DNA of 64,000 nucleotides, from contig NZ_JAKELO010000002.1 in the NCBI RefSeq assembly GCF_028912405.1, forward strand, positions 905,276 through 969,275. Reading direction: 5' to 3'. Shown piece after piece: positions 27,022-35,627 of the stretch. How positions within the stretch are numbered: the stretch's first letter is position 1; each line of letters opens with the position of its first letter. The notes beneath the pieces were generated by a model. It ran no database searches, was not told where the DNA came from, and worked only from the letters and a program-made list of their open reading frames with translations. The stretch comes from Methanogenium marinum (GTDB lineage: Archaea; Halobacteriota; Methanomicrobia; Methanomicrobiales; Methanomicrobiaceae). A program made the position numbers and the translations under genes.

Positions 27022-27912
27022 TCAGAATTTCCCATTTGCATAGGATTCACGGATAGCGAAGAGATACTCCTGAGCATACCCTGCATACGGCCCAAAGCGC
27101 TCCTGCGCAAATCGGCGTATCCGATCATATTCTGCGGGAGTGAACGATTTTTCCGGATCACCAACACCATAGAGCCGGTGCATGATCATCCGCATCCAGG
27201 TATCCACCGGAAAGGACTCATATTTCTGAAAACCGAAGAGGAGCACACAGTCTGCTACCTTTGGCCCGATACCAGGATAGGCCATGAGTACCCTGCGTGC
27301 CTCTTCAAAGGGCAGCTTTCGGATACGGTCAGCCCACCCGGGATCAACAGCAATGGCAGCAGCAGTTTTGTGAATATATGGTGCCCGGTATCCGAGGGTA
27401 CATCCACGCTTCTCTTCAAGGGAAAGGGCGGATAAGGCATCCGGTGTGGGAAACGCATACCAAACAGTCCCGTCCGGTGCTGTGATAGATTCCCCTGCGG
27501 CGTGGCAGAGATTTTCTATCATCCGGGTGATGAACGGGATATTCGCATTCTGGGCACAGAGATAGGAGATCAGGCATTCCCATGGGTCCTGCCGGACAAT
27601 TCTCAGGCCACTGGTGCGGCTTACTGCATCAGTAATATGAGTATCACAGCAGAATCCGGATACAATGTCCTCAGGGGCACAGTCGAGGTGGAGGTATGAT
27701 ATAAGAAAGGCTTCAGAACAGCCGGAAAAGTGCAGCTGCCTTCCATCCTGACGAAGGGTTATGAGTTTGCCATCGGCCACTCCCTGCCAGGTATCATCCT
27801 GCTTCTTCCATCGGAAGAGTTGACCGCAGGAAAGGGTAACGTCCAGATTCAGCGGGAATTCAGGTTCAAACACGCGAACCTCATACGCCGACATCTCTGT
27901 TCTGTCTGTCAT
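27022..27912 (-). CDS. 8-oxoguanine DNA glycosylase/AP lyase, Ogg family
   Basis: A 296-residue base-excision glycosylase. The N-terminal OGG domain (LDVTLSCGQLFRWKK) is followed by the helix-hairpin-helix/GPD region: YPGIGPKVADCVLLFG carries the catalytic lysine corresponding to Lys249 of human OGG1, and SFPVDTWMRMIM carries the catalytic aspartate. No C-terminal iron-sulfur cluster is present, separating it from EndoIII and MutY. Start ATG 27912; an internal ATG at 27894 is possible. It is convergent with ahcY, separated by 14 bases with a T6 stretch. Confidence 0.93.
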   Translation of the reverse strand: MTDRTEMSAYEVRVFEPEFPLNLDVTLSCGQLFRWKKQDDTWQGVADGKLITLRQDGRQLHFSGCSEAFLISYLHLDCAPEDIVSGFCCDTHITDAVSRTSGLRIVRQDPWECLISYLCAQNANIPFITRMIENLCHAAGESITAPDGTVWYAFPTPDALSALSLEEKRGCTLGYRAPYIHKTAAAIAVDPGWADRIRKLPFEEARRVLMAYPGIGPKVADCVLLFGFQKYESFPVDTWMRMIMHRLYGVGDPEKSFTPAEYDRIRRFAQERFGPYAGYAQEYLFAIRESYANGKF

Positions 27913-27987
27913 ACATAGTCCTGCATATACCTTCCCTCCGGCTCTTCAAAATAAATAGCGATTACCGGCCAGACCAAGAGGGAAACG

Positions 27988-28614
27988 TCAGGCCTGGAAT
28001 ATGGTATCATTGAGTTCACGAAGATCCGCCCGGACCCGTTCAAGTTCATCCACCTGTGCGTGCAGAATAACCTCTACATCGTCCAGGTCCATTGTGCCTT
28101 TCTGTATACTTGAGACAAGACCATTCAGACTGGCTTTAACCTGTTCAACCGGATTTTCCAGTTTACTTGTTACCGCGGAGAGACAGGCAACACGGGCTTT
28201 TTCTGCAACAAATGCCCGGTGTTTGTAGATAGCCGTCTCAATTGTTGTATAGAGTTCACGCGGCCGGATTGGTTTTATCAGATACCCATACGGATTCGTC
28301 CGTATTGCCCGGGAGAGGGTCTCTTCATCAGAGTAAGCAGTAAGAAAAATAACCGGGATATTCAGACGTCCGGAGATCTTCTCTGCCGCCTCAATGCCAT
28401 CCATATCTCCATCCAGACGGATGTCAATGAGGGCCAGATCAGGTTGTGTTTCCATGGCAAGATCTATTGCCCGCTGCCCTGTTGTTGCCCGCCCTGCGAC
28501 CAGGTACCCGAAGTCATGAACTGAATCTTCGAGAGCCATTGCAATGATAACCTCATCTTCAACAATGAGTATCTTCGCATCATTCAGAGAACTCTGATAG
28601 CTCTCATATTTCAT
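27988..28614 (-). CDS. Response regulator with C-terminal helical module
   Basis: A 208-residue protein. The receiver domain (residues about 12-130) starts AKILIVEDEVIIAMALED, has the phosphoacceptor Asp in DLALIDIRLDGDMDG, Thr/Ser in VIFLTAYSDEETL, and Lys in YLIKPIRPRELY. The last about 64 residues form a helical hairpin that resembles the C-terminus of the PAS protein at 48983; it lacks a phosphorylatable histidine. No DNA-binding domain is present, so output is probably by protein contact. ATG 28614 is preferred to a longer reading starting at 28725 because AGGA lies six bases upstream and the extra N-terminus does not resemble receiver domains. Confidence 0.88.
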   Translation of the reverse strand: MKYESYQSSLNDAKILIVEDEVIIAMALEDSVHDFGYLVAGRATTGQRAIDLAMETQPDLALIDIRLDGDMDGIEAAEKISGRLNIPVIFLTAYSDEETLSRAIRTNPYGYLIKPIRPRELYTTIETAIYKHRAFVAEKARVACLSAVTSKLENPVEQVKASLNGLVSSIQKGTMDLDDVEVILHAQVDELERVRADLRELNDTIFQA

Positions 28615-28620
28615 CACCAT

Positions 28621-29229
28621 TCCTAGGGAGGGGATAGTATTAAAATTTGATCCGACGGAAAATGCAGAAATGAGGACCAAATCTGCTGCACCATCATTGT
28701 GAAGCACACCACTATAACCCGGCAATTAACAAACAACAGACAGATACAGAATTTCAAAGATTTTTTTTACGGTTCAGACCATCAACAGGTTAAGATGCAA
28801 TCCTGATTTCCCACATCTATATTTTATGCCAGTAAAATGACATCTAAAAATTACAACGATATGCAAAAAATTCCAACCATACAAACTGCACAAAAAAGCG
28901 GGACTTCCCTACCATCCCCCCCGGATAGGCAGAGAAGCCAACACACTTACTTAATCATAACAGTATATATAGATTTGCCATGCACACCCCCAGTAATTGA
29001 ATAAAGATATATACAAAACAAAAAATTGCTATTTAAACACATACACACATCCACATCACACACAGTATAAATGAATATCCACCCGACTTTTGTAACAGAC
29101 AGATTGGAATGTAAAAGATACTTATTATTCCGGATTTATTCCTGATCTGCATGTGCCCGCACCCTTTTCCCCTGATACCACAAATAAAAAAGGCACACTA
29201 TTTACGATACCATACGAGGAGACAGGAAG
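28621..29229. other. AT-rich intergenic region, no gene seen
   Basis: About 600 bases of AT-rich sequence between the response regulator and the YwbE-like gene. It contains many short A/T-rich tracts such as ACAGTATATATAG near 28970 that could serve as TATA boxes, but no ORF with coding character and no clear RNA structure was found. Confidence 0.5.
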
Positions 29230-29442
29230 ATGGAAAATAAACGTGACGGCAGGCAGAGACGGAATATCTCCCCGGGGGATGCAGTCAGGATTGTCCTGAA
29301 AAAAGACCAGAGAACCGGGAAACTGACAGATGGTATAGTTAAAGATATTCTCACAAATTCATCATCCCACCCACATGGAATTAAGGTGCGGCTGGCTGAC
29401 GGGCAGATTGGACGAGTGCAGGAATTCATCGAAGACGCATGA
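29230..29442 (+). CDS. YwbE family protein
   Basis: A 70-residue basic protein with the YwbE (DUF2196) pattern: RRNISPGDAVRIVLKKDQ, TGKLTDGIVKDILTNSSSHP and HGIKVRLADGQIGRVQEF. The fold is expected to be a small beta-barrel, but the role is unknown in any organism I can recall. A good ribosome-binding sequence (GAGGAGACAGGAAG) precedes the ATG. It stands alone with AT-rich DNA on both sides. Confidence 0.88.
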   Translation: MENKRDGRQRRNISPGDAVRIVLKKDQRTGKLTDGIVKDILTNSSSHPHGIKVRLADGQIGRVQEFIEDA

Positions 29443-29725
29443 GCACCAGAACCAGATCATCAGAATATCTATGCCGGAACCAGAATATCAGACGAACCAT
29501 TTTCATTCAATAATTCCCAATTTTCCCTTTTACAGGATGTATGCCGGGATAAAATAAGAGAGAATGAAATAACGGTGGTAGCAGTAATGGTAGCAGTAAT
29601 AACAGTCCATTCTTCCGTTTCAGGAAGACATTTTCATATGGATTATTCGATAAAGTACCTTCTGATTATCCCCGGGATATTCCGGAATACTGCACACCAA
29701 AAATAGAGAGATAGGGAAAAATGAA

Positions 29726-29965
29726 TCAGGCTGTTTCTTCCCCTTTGGCCTTTTCAGACATTCTCCCAATCCATATTGTCACAATCACCGCGACAATGGT
29801 AACAATGATTGCATAGATGAGCATCGCAGGAATATTTTCTGCATCCCCAAATACTGCTTTAAAGATAGCCTGAATGGCTCCATTCCATGCAAGGGCGGCA
29901 ACCAAACCGAAGGCAACGGTCAACAGTGCCGCAATTTTTTCAATTACTTCCCCTTTTACTGCCAT
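29726..29965 (-). CDS. DUF5654 small membrane protein
   Basis: A 79-residue protein with two hydrophobic helices (LLTVAFGLVAALAWNGAI and MLIYAIIVTIVAVIVTIWI) linked by a short loop, and a charged C-terminus. The pattern fits DUF5654, a family of small archaeal membrane proteins of unknown function. Both termini are probably cytoplasmic. It starts at ATG 29965 and has no obvious operon partner. Confidence 0.8.
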   Translation of the reverse strand: MAVKGEVIEKIAALLTVAFGLVAALAWNGAIQAIFKAVFGDAENIPAMLIYAIIVTIVAVIVTIWIGRMSEKAKGEETA

Positions 29966-30088
29966 AGAAGGGACAATACCACGAGAAAATATATTATTCT
30001 ATTGCAGTCTGATGGCACAGATACCTTACAGGGCAGAATTGCCGAAAATCCATACGGGATTCAGGAATTTCGTATGAGGTGCTTCATT

Positions 30089-30226
30089 TCAGTAACCGGA
30101 TTCCTCGCCTGACGTTCCGGCCGGTAGGGAAGTATTCTGTTGCTGACCCATAGTAAAGCCCGCGCTCATCACCAGTACCAGGATGCAGACGACGGCTGCT
30201 GCACCACAAATTGCCTTGACCTTCAT
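30089..30226 (-). pseudogene. Truncated 5' copy of the DUF2202 lipoprotein gene
   Basis: A 45-codon ORF whose product (MKVKAICGAAAVVCILVLVM, then SAGFTMGQQQN) matches the first about 45 residues of the lipoprotein encoded at 35190-34471 (MKIVTLCSAAALICILVMVM, then SAGCTTDQEQE). Both continue to GEES, after which this copy reaches a stop. The lipobox cysteine has become Phe, so it could no longer be lipidated. The DNA before the start is also alike in the two copies, sharing CTCCAAAAGG on the coding strand. It is either a decayed duplicate or a short secreted peptide. It is too short to have been picked up by simple length cut-offs. Confidence 0.65.
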
Positions 30227-30412
30227 AGACTGGCGTTGTGCATCGGAAGAACAACAATCCTTTTGGAGAGGAGGAAAAGGGAATCAGTTTCTGAAGAAAA
30301 TGAGGTTTACCGAGGATTTTTTTTCTCCGGATACTGTCAGTACCAGACGATGTATCACTGAAGACAGAGTAAGAACGGCAGTTCTATTATCTACCCAATC
30401 CCATTTTCATAC

Positions 30413-32638
30413 ATGCCCATCCGGATTCTCCTGGTGGATGACGAACCAGCCCTGCTTGATATCGCGAGGCTCTTTCTGGAACGTGACATACAGTTCTCCG
30501 TCGAAACAGCACCATCGGGAGATACTGCTCTGGAATTATTTGAAAACGACTCTTTTGACGCCATCGTCTCCGATTACCAGATGCCGGGGATGGACGGCCT
30601 TGCACTGCTCTCCCGTATCAGGGAACAGGGAATTTCCATACCATTCATTATTCTGACCGGCAGAGGACGCGAGGAGGTTGTCATCGAGGCACTCAATCTG
30701 GGGGCCGATTTTTATCTCCAGAAGGGAGGTGACCCAAAATCCCAGTTTGCCGAACTGAAGTCCAAAATCATTCATGCAGTGGAGAAGAGAAGGGCTGAAG
30801 AAAAAGCCAGGACAGCCTATGCAGAGATGAAGAAAGCCCTAAATAAACTCGAAGAACAGAACCGCCGTCTCGAGGAAAGCGAGGCAAAATTCAGAAATCT
30901 CGCAAATTCCACTTCAGTGGCCATCCTCCTTTATCAGGATGAACAGTGGATTTATGCAAATCCGGCGGCCGAGAGGATGTGCGGTTTTTCGGCTGAAGAA
31001 ATATGTGCAATGCAGATCTGGGAATTTGTTGCACCGGAATTCCTGGAGATTGTAAAGGAACGCGGGCAGTTAAGAGAAAAAGGGAAAAATGTCGAAAAAG
31101 TCTATGATTTCAAAATTCTGAAAAAAACGGGAGAAGAAGTCTGGGTTCACCTTATGGGGAGTACAACAGAATATCAGGGCCGTCCGGCAGGGCTGATTTC
31201 AGTCATTGATATTACGGAAAGAAAACTCATGGAGGAGACACTCAGAAAACAGGAGGAGAACTATCGGACTCTCCTCAATTCCCTGAGCGATATTATTCTT
31301 GTCATCGACGGGGAGGACCGGTTTGTTGGTGTACACCACAACAAAGGAAGGCTCTATGCCCTGCCGGAGGATTTCCTGGGCAAATACTTCAGAGATGTTC
31401 TGCCACCATTCATTTATGAGCAGTACATCGTCGCAGCAACAATCCTGCGAAATACCGGAGAACCGCAGACCTATGAATATCCCCTTGGAATAGATGATGA
31501 AAAAAAGTGGTTTGAAGCATCGCTGAATCTCCGGGAGGATGGGGCGGGCATCATCGCAGTCGTCAGGAATATCACCGACCGAAAGCAGGCAGAGAAGACC
31601 CTCCGGGAGAATGAGGCACAATACCGCACACTGGTCGAAAATATCCCCATCGGCCTCATTCAGGCAGATACCAATGGACAGATCACCTATGTCAACGAGC
31701 AGATCCTCGGGATCCTCGGATCACCGTCCAGAGAGGCAACAGAGCAGATCAATCTGCTAAATTACCCGCTCCTCCAGGAATCAGGAATCAGCAATGATAT
31801 CCGGACGGCGATCAGGGAAAAACAGCCGGTTAACGGCGAACTGAAGTATGTGAGTAAATGGAGGGACGATCCCTGCCTGAGCTACCGGATAGCACCGCTA
31901 TTTAAAGACAGTGAAGTGACCGGAGTCTTGGGCATTGTCGAGGATATCACGATACGCCGACGGGCAGAGGATGCGCTTAGGCTTGCCAACCACAAACTCA
32001 GCCTCTTATCGAGGATTACCCGGCACGACATCCTGAACGATGTGTTAACCGCAAAAGGCTATCTTGAAATCAATGAAGCCGATTACCCCGCAAGTATGAC
32101 GCCCTGTCTCACCTTTGTGGAAGAGGCAATTACCCGCATTGAACGGGAGGTTGAATTCACTCAGGAATATCAGGAACTCGGCAACCTGCCACCTGAATGG
32201 CAGGTGATCAGGCAGGTCATTGAGGAGGGCTGCCAGCAGATGAATGTCCCGAAGGAAATTCGTGTTGAAATTGACGTCCCCCCCATCGAAATATATGCCG
32301 ACCAGCTGCTGACACCTGCCATCTCAAATATTTTCAGAAATGCCCTTGTGCATGCCAAAGGTCTGACGAAGATATCTGCCAGTACCCATGAGACACAGGC
32401 AGGTGAACTCTGTATTACCATTGAGGATGACGGAGCAGGTGTGCCCAAAGATAAGAAGATAGCAATACTGCAGCCAACCTACAACCGGCGGCATGGCCAT
32501 GGCCTCTTTCTGGTCCGGGACATCCTTGACCTGACAGGGATTTCCATCCGGGAAACAGGGGTGCAAGGGGAAGGCGCCCGCTTCGAACTGATAGTGCCGG
32601 CCAGAGGATGGCGTCATTTGACAGAAAATCCACCATAA
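30413..32638 (+). CDS. Hybrid sensor histidine kinase: receiver, three PAS, kinase
   Basis: A 741-residue soluble signalling protein. Order: receiver domain (residues 1-125, phosphoacceptor Asp in AIVSDYQMPGMDG); a coiled linker (about 128-158); three PAS domains (about 160-275, 285-400 and 405-530, each ending in the usual D-I-T-x-R/E-R/K segment such as VIDITERKLMEET, VVRNITDRKQAEK, IVEDITIRRRAED); a dimerisation/phosphoacceptor helix with RITRHDILND; and a HATPase domain with NIFRNALVHAKG (N box), EDDGAGVPKDKK (G1) and GHGLFLVRDI (G2). No membrane segment is present, so the signal is cytoplasmic. The N-terminal receiver arrangement is common in methanogens. It stands alone; its partner is unknown. 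Confidence 0.93.
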   Translation: MPIRILLVDDEPALLDIARLFLERDIQFSVETAPSGDTALELFENDSFDAIVSDYQMPGMDGLALLSRIREQGISIPFIILTGRGREEVVIEALNLGADFYLQKGGDPKSQFAELKSKIIHAVEKRRAEEKARTAYAEMKKALNKLEEQNRRLEESEAKFRNLANSTSVAILLYQDEQWIYANPAAERMCGFSAEEICAMQIWEFVAPEFLEIVKERGQLREKGKNVEKVYDFKILKKTGEEVWVHLMGSTTEYQGRPAGLISVIDITERKLMEETLRKQEENYRTLLNSLSDIILVIDGEDRFVGVHHNKGRLYALPEDFLGKYFRDVLPPFIYEQYIVAATILRNTGEPQTYEYPLGIDDEKKWFEASLNLREDGAGIIAVVRNITDRKQAEKTLRENEAQYRTLVENIPIGLIQADTNGQITYVNEQILGILGSPSREATEQINLLNYPLLQESGISNDIRTAIREKQPVNGELKYVSKWRDDPCLSYRIAPLFKDSEVTGVLGIVEDITIRRRAEDALRLANHKLSLLSRITRHDILNDVLTAKGYLEINEADYPASMTPCLTFVEEAITRIEREVEFTQEYQELGNLPPEWQVIRQVIEEGCQQMNVPKEIRVEIDVPPIEIYADQLLTPAISNIFRNALVHAKGLTKISASTHETQAGELCITIEDDGAGVPKDKKIAILQPTYNRRHGHGLFLVRDILDLTGISIRETGVQGEGARFELIVPARGWRHLTENPP

Positions 32639-32913
32639 TGAGCCGAATACAGCAAAAATGATATACTAATGCTTTTTTTATGATAGCCATCTGACACGCA
32701 CATTCCGGAAAGAACAGACAGGTCATCTGTTGCAATCATTCTCCCGTTTCTCATTCCCGTTTCATTTCGTTCGCTCCATTCATGGTGATGCCGAATAAAT
32801 AGTGTCTAAAAAAGAGGGACAGGCCCTTTTCAACCGGGCCGGGCTGCCTGGCCTCACATACCTTTTTCAGTCCTGAAAGATACTAACCATCGTTTCATGG
32901 GGGTGAAACAAAT

Positions 32914-33465
32914 ATGGCAACAGTTACACGAAAAATGGTTGAAGATGCCGGTGTCGATGTCGATCACCTTGTTGATTTGCTGGTGAAAAATGCGGCAGCA
33001 GAGCTGACAACCTTTTACTATTATACGATTCTCCGGGTCAACCTGATTGGCCTTGAAGGTGAGAATCTCAAAGAGATCGCCGAAACCGCGCGAATCGAAG
33101 ACAGAAATCATTTCGAGGCGCTGGTTCCCCGGATTTATGAACTGGGGGGTAAACTTCCGGATGACATGGTGGAGTTCCATAACATCTCCGGGTGCCCGCC
33201 AGCACCTCTTCCGGCAGACCCAACCGATGTGATGGCAATTCTGAAGGTGCTCCTTCAGGCAGAACAGTGTGCGGTGCGGCAGTACACTCATGTATGTAAC
33301 CTGACAGCGGGGAAGGATCACCGTACCTATGACCTTGCACTCTCCATTCTCCACGAAGAGATTGAGCATGAATCATGGTTCTCAGAGTTCCTCGGCGAAG
33401 GGCCGTCCGGGCATTTCCTCAGGCGGGGGGAGACATCACCGTTCGTATCAAAGTTCCTGCGGTAG
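32914..33465 (+). CDS. Dps-like ferritin-fold protein (DPSL)
   Basis: A 183-residue four-helix protein of the archaeal Dps-like group, which oxidises ferrous iron with peroxide and stores it in a protein cage. Likely di-iron ligands lie in AAAELTTFYYYT, ARIEDRNHFEAL, LQAEQCAVRQYTH and LHEEIEHESWF. Two cysteines (SGCPPAP and AEQCAVRQ) may correspond to the conserved cysteine pair that distinguishes thioferritin-type DPSL from classic Dps. The ATG has GGTGA upstream. With the ZIP transporter and the DUF2202 protein that follow, it suggests a metal and oxidative-stress group. Confidence 0.85.
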   Translation: MATVTRKMVEDAGVDVDHLVDLLVKNAAAELTTFYYYTILRVNLIGLEGENLKEIAETARIEDRNHFEALVPRIYELGGKLPDDMVEFHNISGCPPAPLPADPTDVMAILKVLLQAEQCAVRQYTHVCNLTAGKDHRTYDLALSILHEEIEHESWFSEFLGEGPSGHFLRRGETSPFVSKFLR

Positions 33466-33615
33466 GAAAAGAAGATTCAATCATCCCATTTTTATGAACC
33501 CCATCCGAAGTTCAGATAATATCCGGATCTTCACCCATCCCCGGGTTCCAAAGCGGTCATCATCTGCAGATGGTAGTATCCTCCGGAGAGATAATCCGAT
33601 TACACCGGGTGAGCC

Positions 33616-34428
33616 ATGATGTGGGAGATGTTCCTGACACTCGGCCCGGTAACACAGGCACTTGTCGCAGGAATCTTCACCTGGGGAATGACAGCCCTCG
33701 GGGCGGGAACAGTATTTCTCACACGGGAGGTGAACCAGAAGTTTCTCGATGTGATGCTGGGATTTGCTGCAGGCGTGATGATCGCTGCCAGTTTCTGGTC
33801 ACTCCTTCTGCCGTCAATCGAGCTTTCGGCGGGGCTGGGCATTCCCGAATGGCTCCCTGCCGCTGTCGGGTTCATTTTGGGAGGAATGGCCCTCGCTTCC
33901 ATTGACCGGATTCTTCCCCATCTTCATATCGGATTTCCCACAGAGGAGGCAGAAGGGATTCCGACATCATGGCCCCGGAGCACACTCCTTGTCCTTGCAA
34001 TCACAATGCACAACATCCCCGAAGGGCTTGCTGTGGGTGTGGCATTCGGTGCTCTTGCTGTGGGATCGACAGAAGCCCTGGCCGCAGCCTTTGCCCTTGC
34101 GATTGGGATCGGCATCCAGAATTTTCCGGAAGGTATGGCCATCTCGATGCCGCTGCGGCGGGAGGGATTTTCGACACTGAGAAGTTTCTGGTATGGGCAG
34201 CTTTCCGGTCTGGTTGAACCGGTTGCAGCCGTCATCGGAGCAGCCGCGGTGATAATCGCCCGCCCCATCCTACCCTATGCCCTTGCTTTTGCCGCCGGAG
34301 CCATGATCTTTGTCGTCGTCGAAGAGGTCATCCCTGAGTCTCAGCATAATGGAAACGCTGATGCAGCGACCTTTGGGGCAATGCTTGGGTTTGTTGTGAT
34401 GATGATCCTGGATGTGGGGCTGGGATGA
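33616..34428 (+). CDS. ZIP family metal transporter
   Basis: A 270-residue membrane protein with about eight transmembrane helices. The ZIP metal-transport helices are recognisable from [18 protein letters not shown] (His-Asn-x-Pro-Glu) and [17 protein letters not shown], which hold the metal ligands, and [13 protein letters not shown] near the C-terminus. The family imports zinc, iron or other divalent metals into the cytoplasm; substrate is not predictable here. GGTGA precedes the ATG. An in-frame ATG one codon later would change little. Confidence 0.93.
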   Translation: MMWEMFLTLGPVTQALVAGIFTWGMTALGAGTVFLTREVNQKFLDVMLGFAAGVMIAASFWSLLLPSIELSAGLGIPEWLPAAVGFILGGMALASIDRILPHLHIGFPTEEAEGIPTSWPRSTLLVLAITMHNIPEGLAVGVAFGALAVGSTEALAAAFALAIGIGIQNFPEGMAISMPLRREGFSTLRSFWYGQLSGLVEPVAAVIGAAAVIIARPILPYALAFAAGAMIFVVVEEVIPESQHNGNADAATFGAMLGFVVMMILDVGLG

Positions 34429-34470
34429 AGCAGACTAATGACCGGAACACAGAGAAAACCCCACATCCGA

Positions 34471-35190
34471 TCAGGAAAATCCGCCCGGACGAACGGATGC
34501 TGAAATAGTCTCATCATACTCTGCCTGAGTCAGCACCACAGGCAAATACGATTCCCCCCGCCCTTCAAGATTACGCACAAAGGCACGCAGATGATTTTCG
34601 GAACCCCGCATCAGATTTTCATAGACATACCGGATGTCCCCATTTTCAGTCCGGCTCATCGCATATTGCAAATCCACGATATCTGTCTCCTCAACGAGAG
34701 CGGCAGCACGAAGGGCATCTTCGGGAGACTGCAGCCCGGTTTCTACCAGATCGTCATAGAGTTCCTGCAGTTCTGAATGGGAAAATATTCCAGGGGTAAT
34801 AATTTCAGACGAATTATCATCTAGTCCATACCATTTGATCAAAACCTTCACACTGTCCATATGTGTCTGCTCCGCATCACCGATATTTTTGAAAACCTGC
34901 ATATCCCATTTCTCATAGAATACTGCGTACACATCACGTGCAAGCCGTTCCTCTTCCTGCATGTACAGGAGATCTGAAACCTCTTCTGTTGAGAGTGCCT
35001 CGCCAGATGAGGAAGCGGTCAGTTTCGTTTCAAGAACACTGGTATCAAAGGCCGTTGTATAGGATTCCTCACCTGGAGAAACAGTTGGTGAGGCAGTTTC
35101 CTGCTCTTGATCAGTGGTACAACCGGCACTCATCACCATTACCAGAATGCAGATGAGAGCAGCTGCACTGCATAGTGTCACGATTTTCAT
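34471..35190 (-). CDS. DUF2202 lipoprotein
   Basis: A 239-residue exported lipoprotein. The signal sequence ends in the lipobox MSAGC, so the protein is probably anchored on the outer face of the membrane. After a Ser/Thr/Glu-rich linker comes a DUF2202 domain (about residues 65-230), a ferritin-like helical fold; EEERLARDVYAVFYEKW and AEQTHMDSVKVLIKWYG carry Glu and His residues that could bind metal. The function of the family is not known. A truncated copy of its 5' end lies at 30226, and a 10-bp tandem repeat lies just upstream. Confidence 0.85.
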   Translation of the reverse strand: MKIVTLCSAAALICILVMVMSAGCTTDQEQETASPTVSPGEESYTTAFDTSVLETKLTASSSGEALSTEEVSDLLYMQEEERLARDVYAVFYEKWDMQVFKNIGDAEQTHMDSVKVLIKWYGLDDNSSEIITPGIFSHSELQELYDDLVETGLQSPEDALRAAALVEETDIVDLQYAMSRTENGDIRYVYENLMRGSENHLRAFVRNLEGRGESYLPVVLTQAEYDETISASVRPGGFS

Positions 35191-35290
35191 AGATTCGCAT
35201 TCTTAATGGGAAAAGCAATAACCCTTTTGGAGGGAGAGAAAGAGAAAAACAGCAGGGTAATGGCATAGTTCGTGAAATAAACCACCAATA

Positions 35291-35350
35291 TCTGCCAATA
35301 TCTGCCAATATCTGCCAATATCTGCCAATATCTGCCAATATCTGCCAATA
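35291..35350. repeat. Six tandem copies of a 10-bp repeat
   Basis: The unit TCTGCCAATA occurs six times without change, preceded by a partial unit. It lies about 100 bases before the DUF2202 lipoprotein gene on its upstream side and about 280 bases before the antiporter gene on the other side. The 10-base period places each copy on the same face of the helix. Identical copies point to recent slippage. Confidence 0.95.
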
Positions 35351-35627
35351 TATCCGCTTCTCATATCCATTTTTTCCACCTCCTCCCACACCAATCCCAA
35401 AAAACCATGAATTTTTCAGGTGCAGTCGTTTTCGGTTTCATTGCCGTTCACACCATCGACAGTTGTGCATAACACAGATGACCGGAGGAATGAGCGCCTC
35501 CCCATAATACCCCCATATCGAGACCACCCTCCTGATTCCAAGACAAATATTCAGAACTGGCTCCCAGATCATTTCAGGCACCAAAATCCCAAGCACTTTT
35601 TATCCCATACAACGGATAGTCCATTGA

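Noticed and set aside
28621..29229. Possible CRISPR or RNA gene in AT-rich gap
   Set aside because: No regular repeat-spacer order or stable GC-rich hairpin was visible here or elsewhere in the window.
29573..29605. Short direct repeat GGTAGCAGTAAT, two copies
   Set aside because: Only two imperfectly bounded copies in AT-rich DNA; no link to a function.
35203..35400. Minus-strand ORF encoding RYWQILADIG-type repeats
   Set aside because: It is only the translation of the 10-bp tandem repeat, which stays open by chance, and lies in the lipoprotein promoter region.
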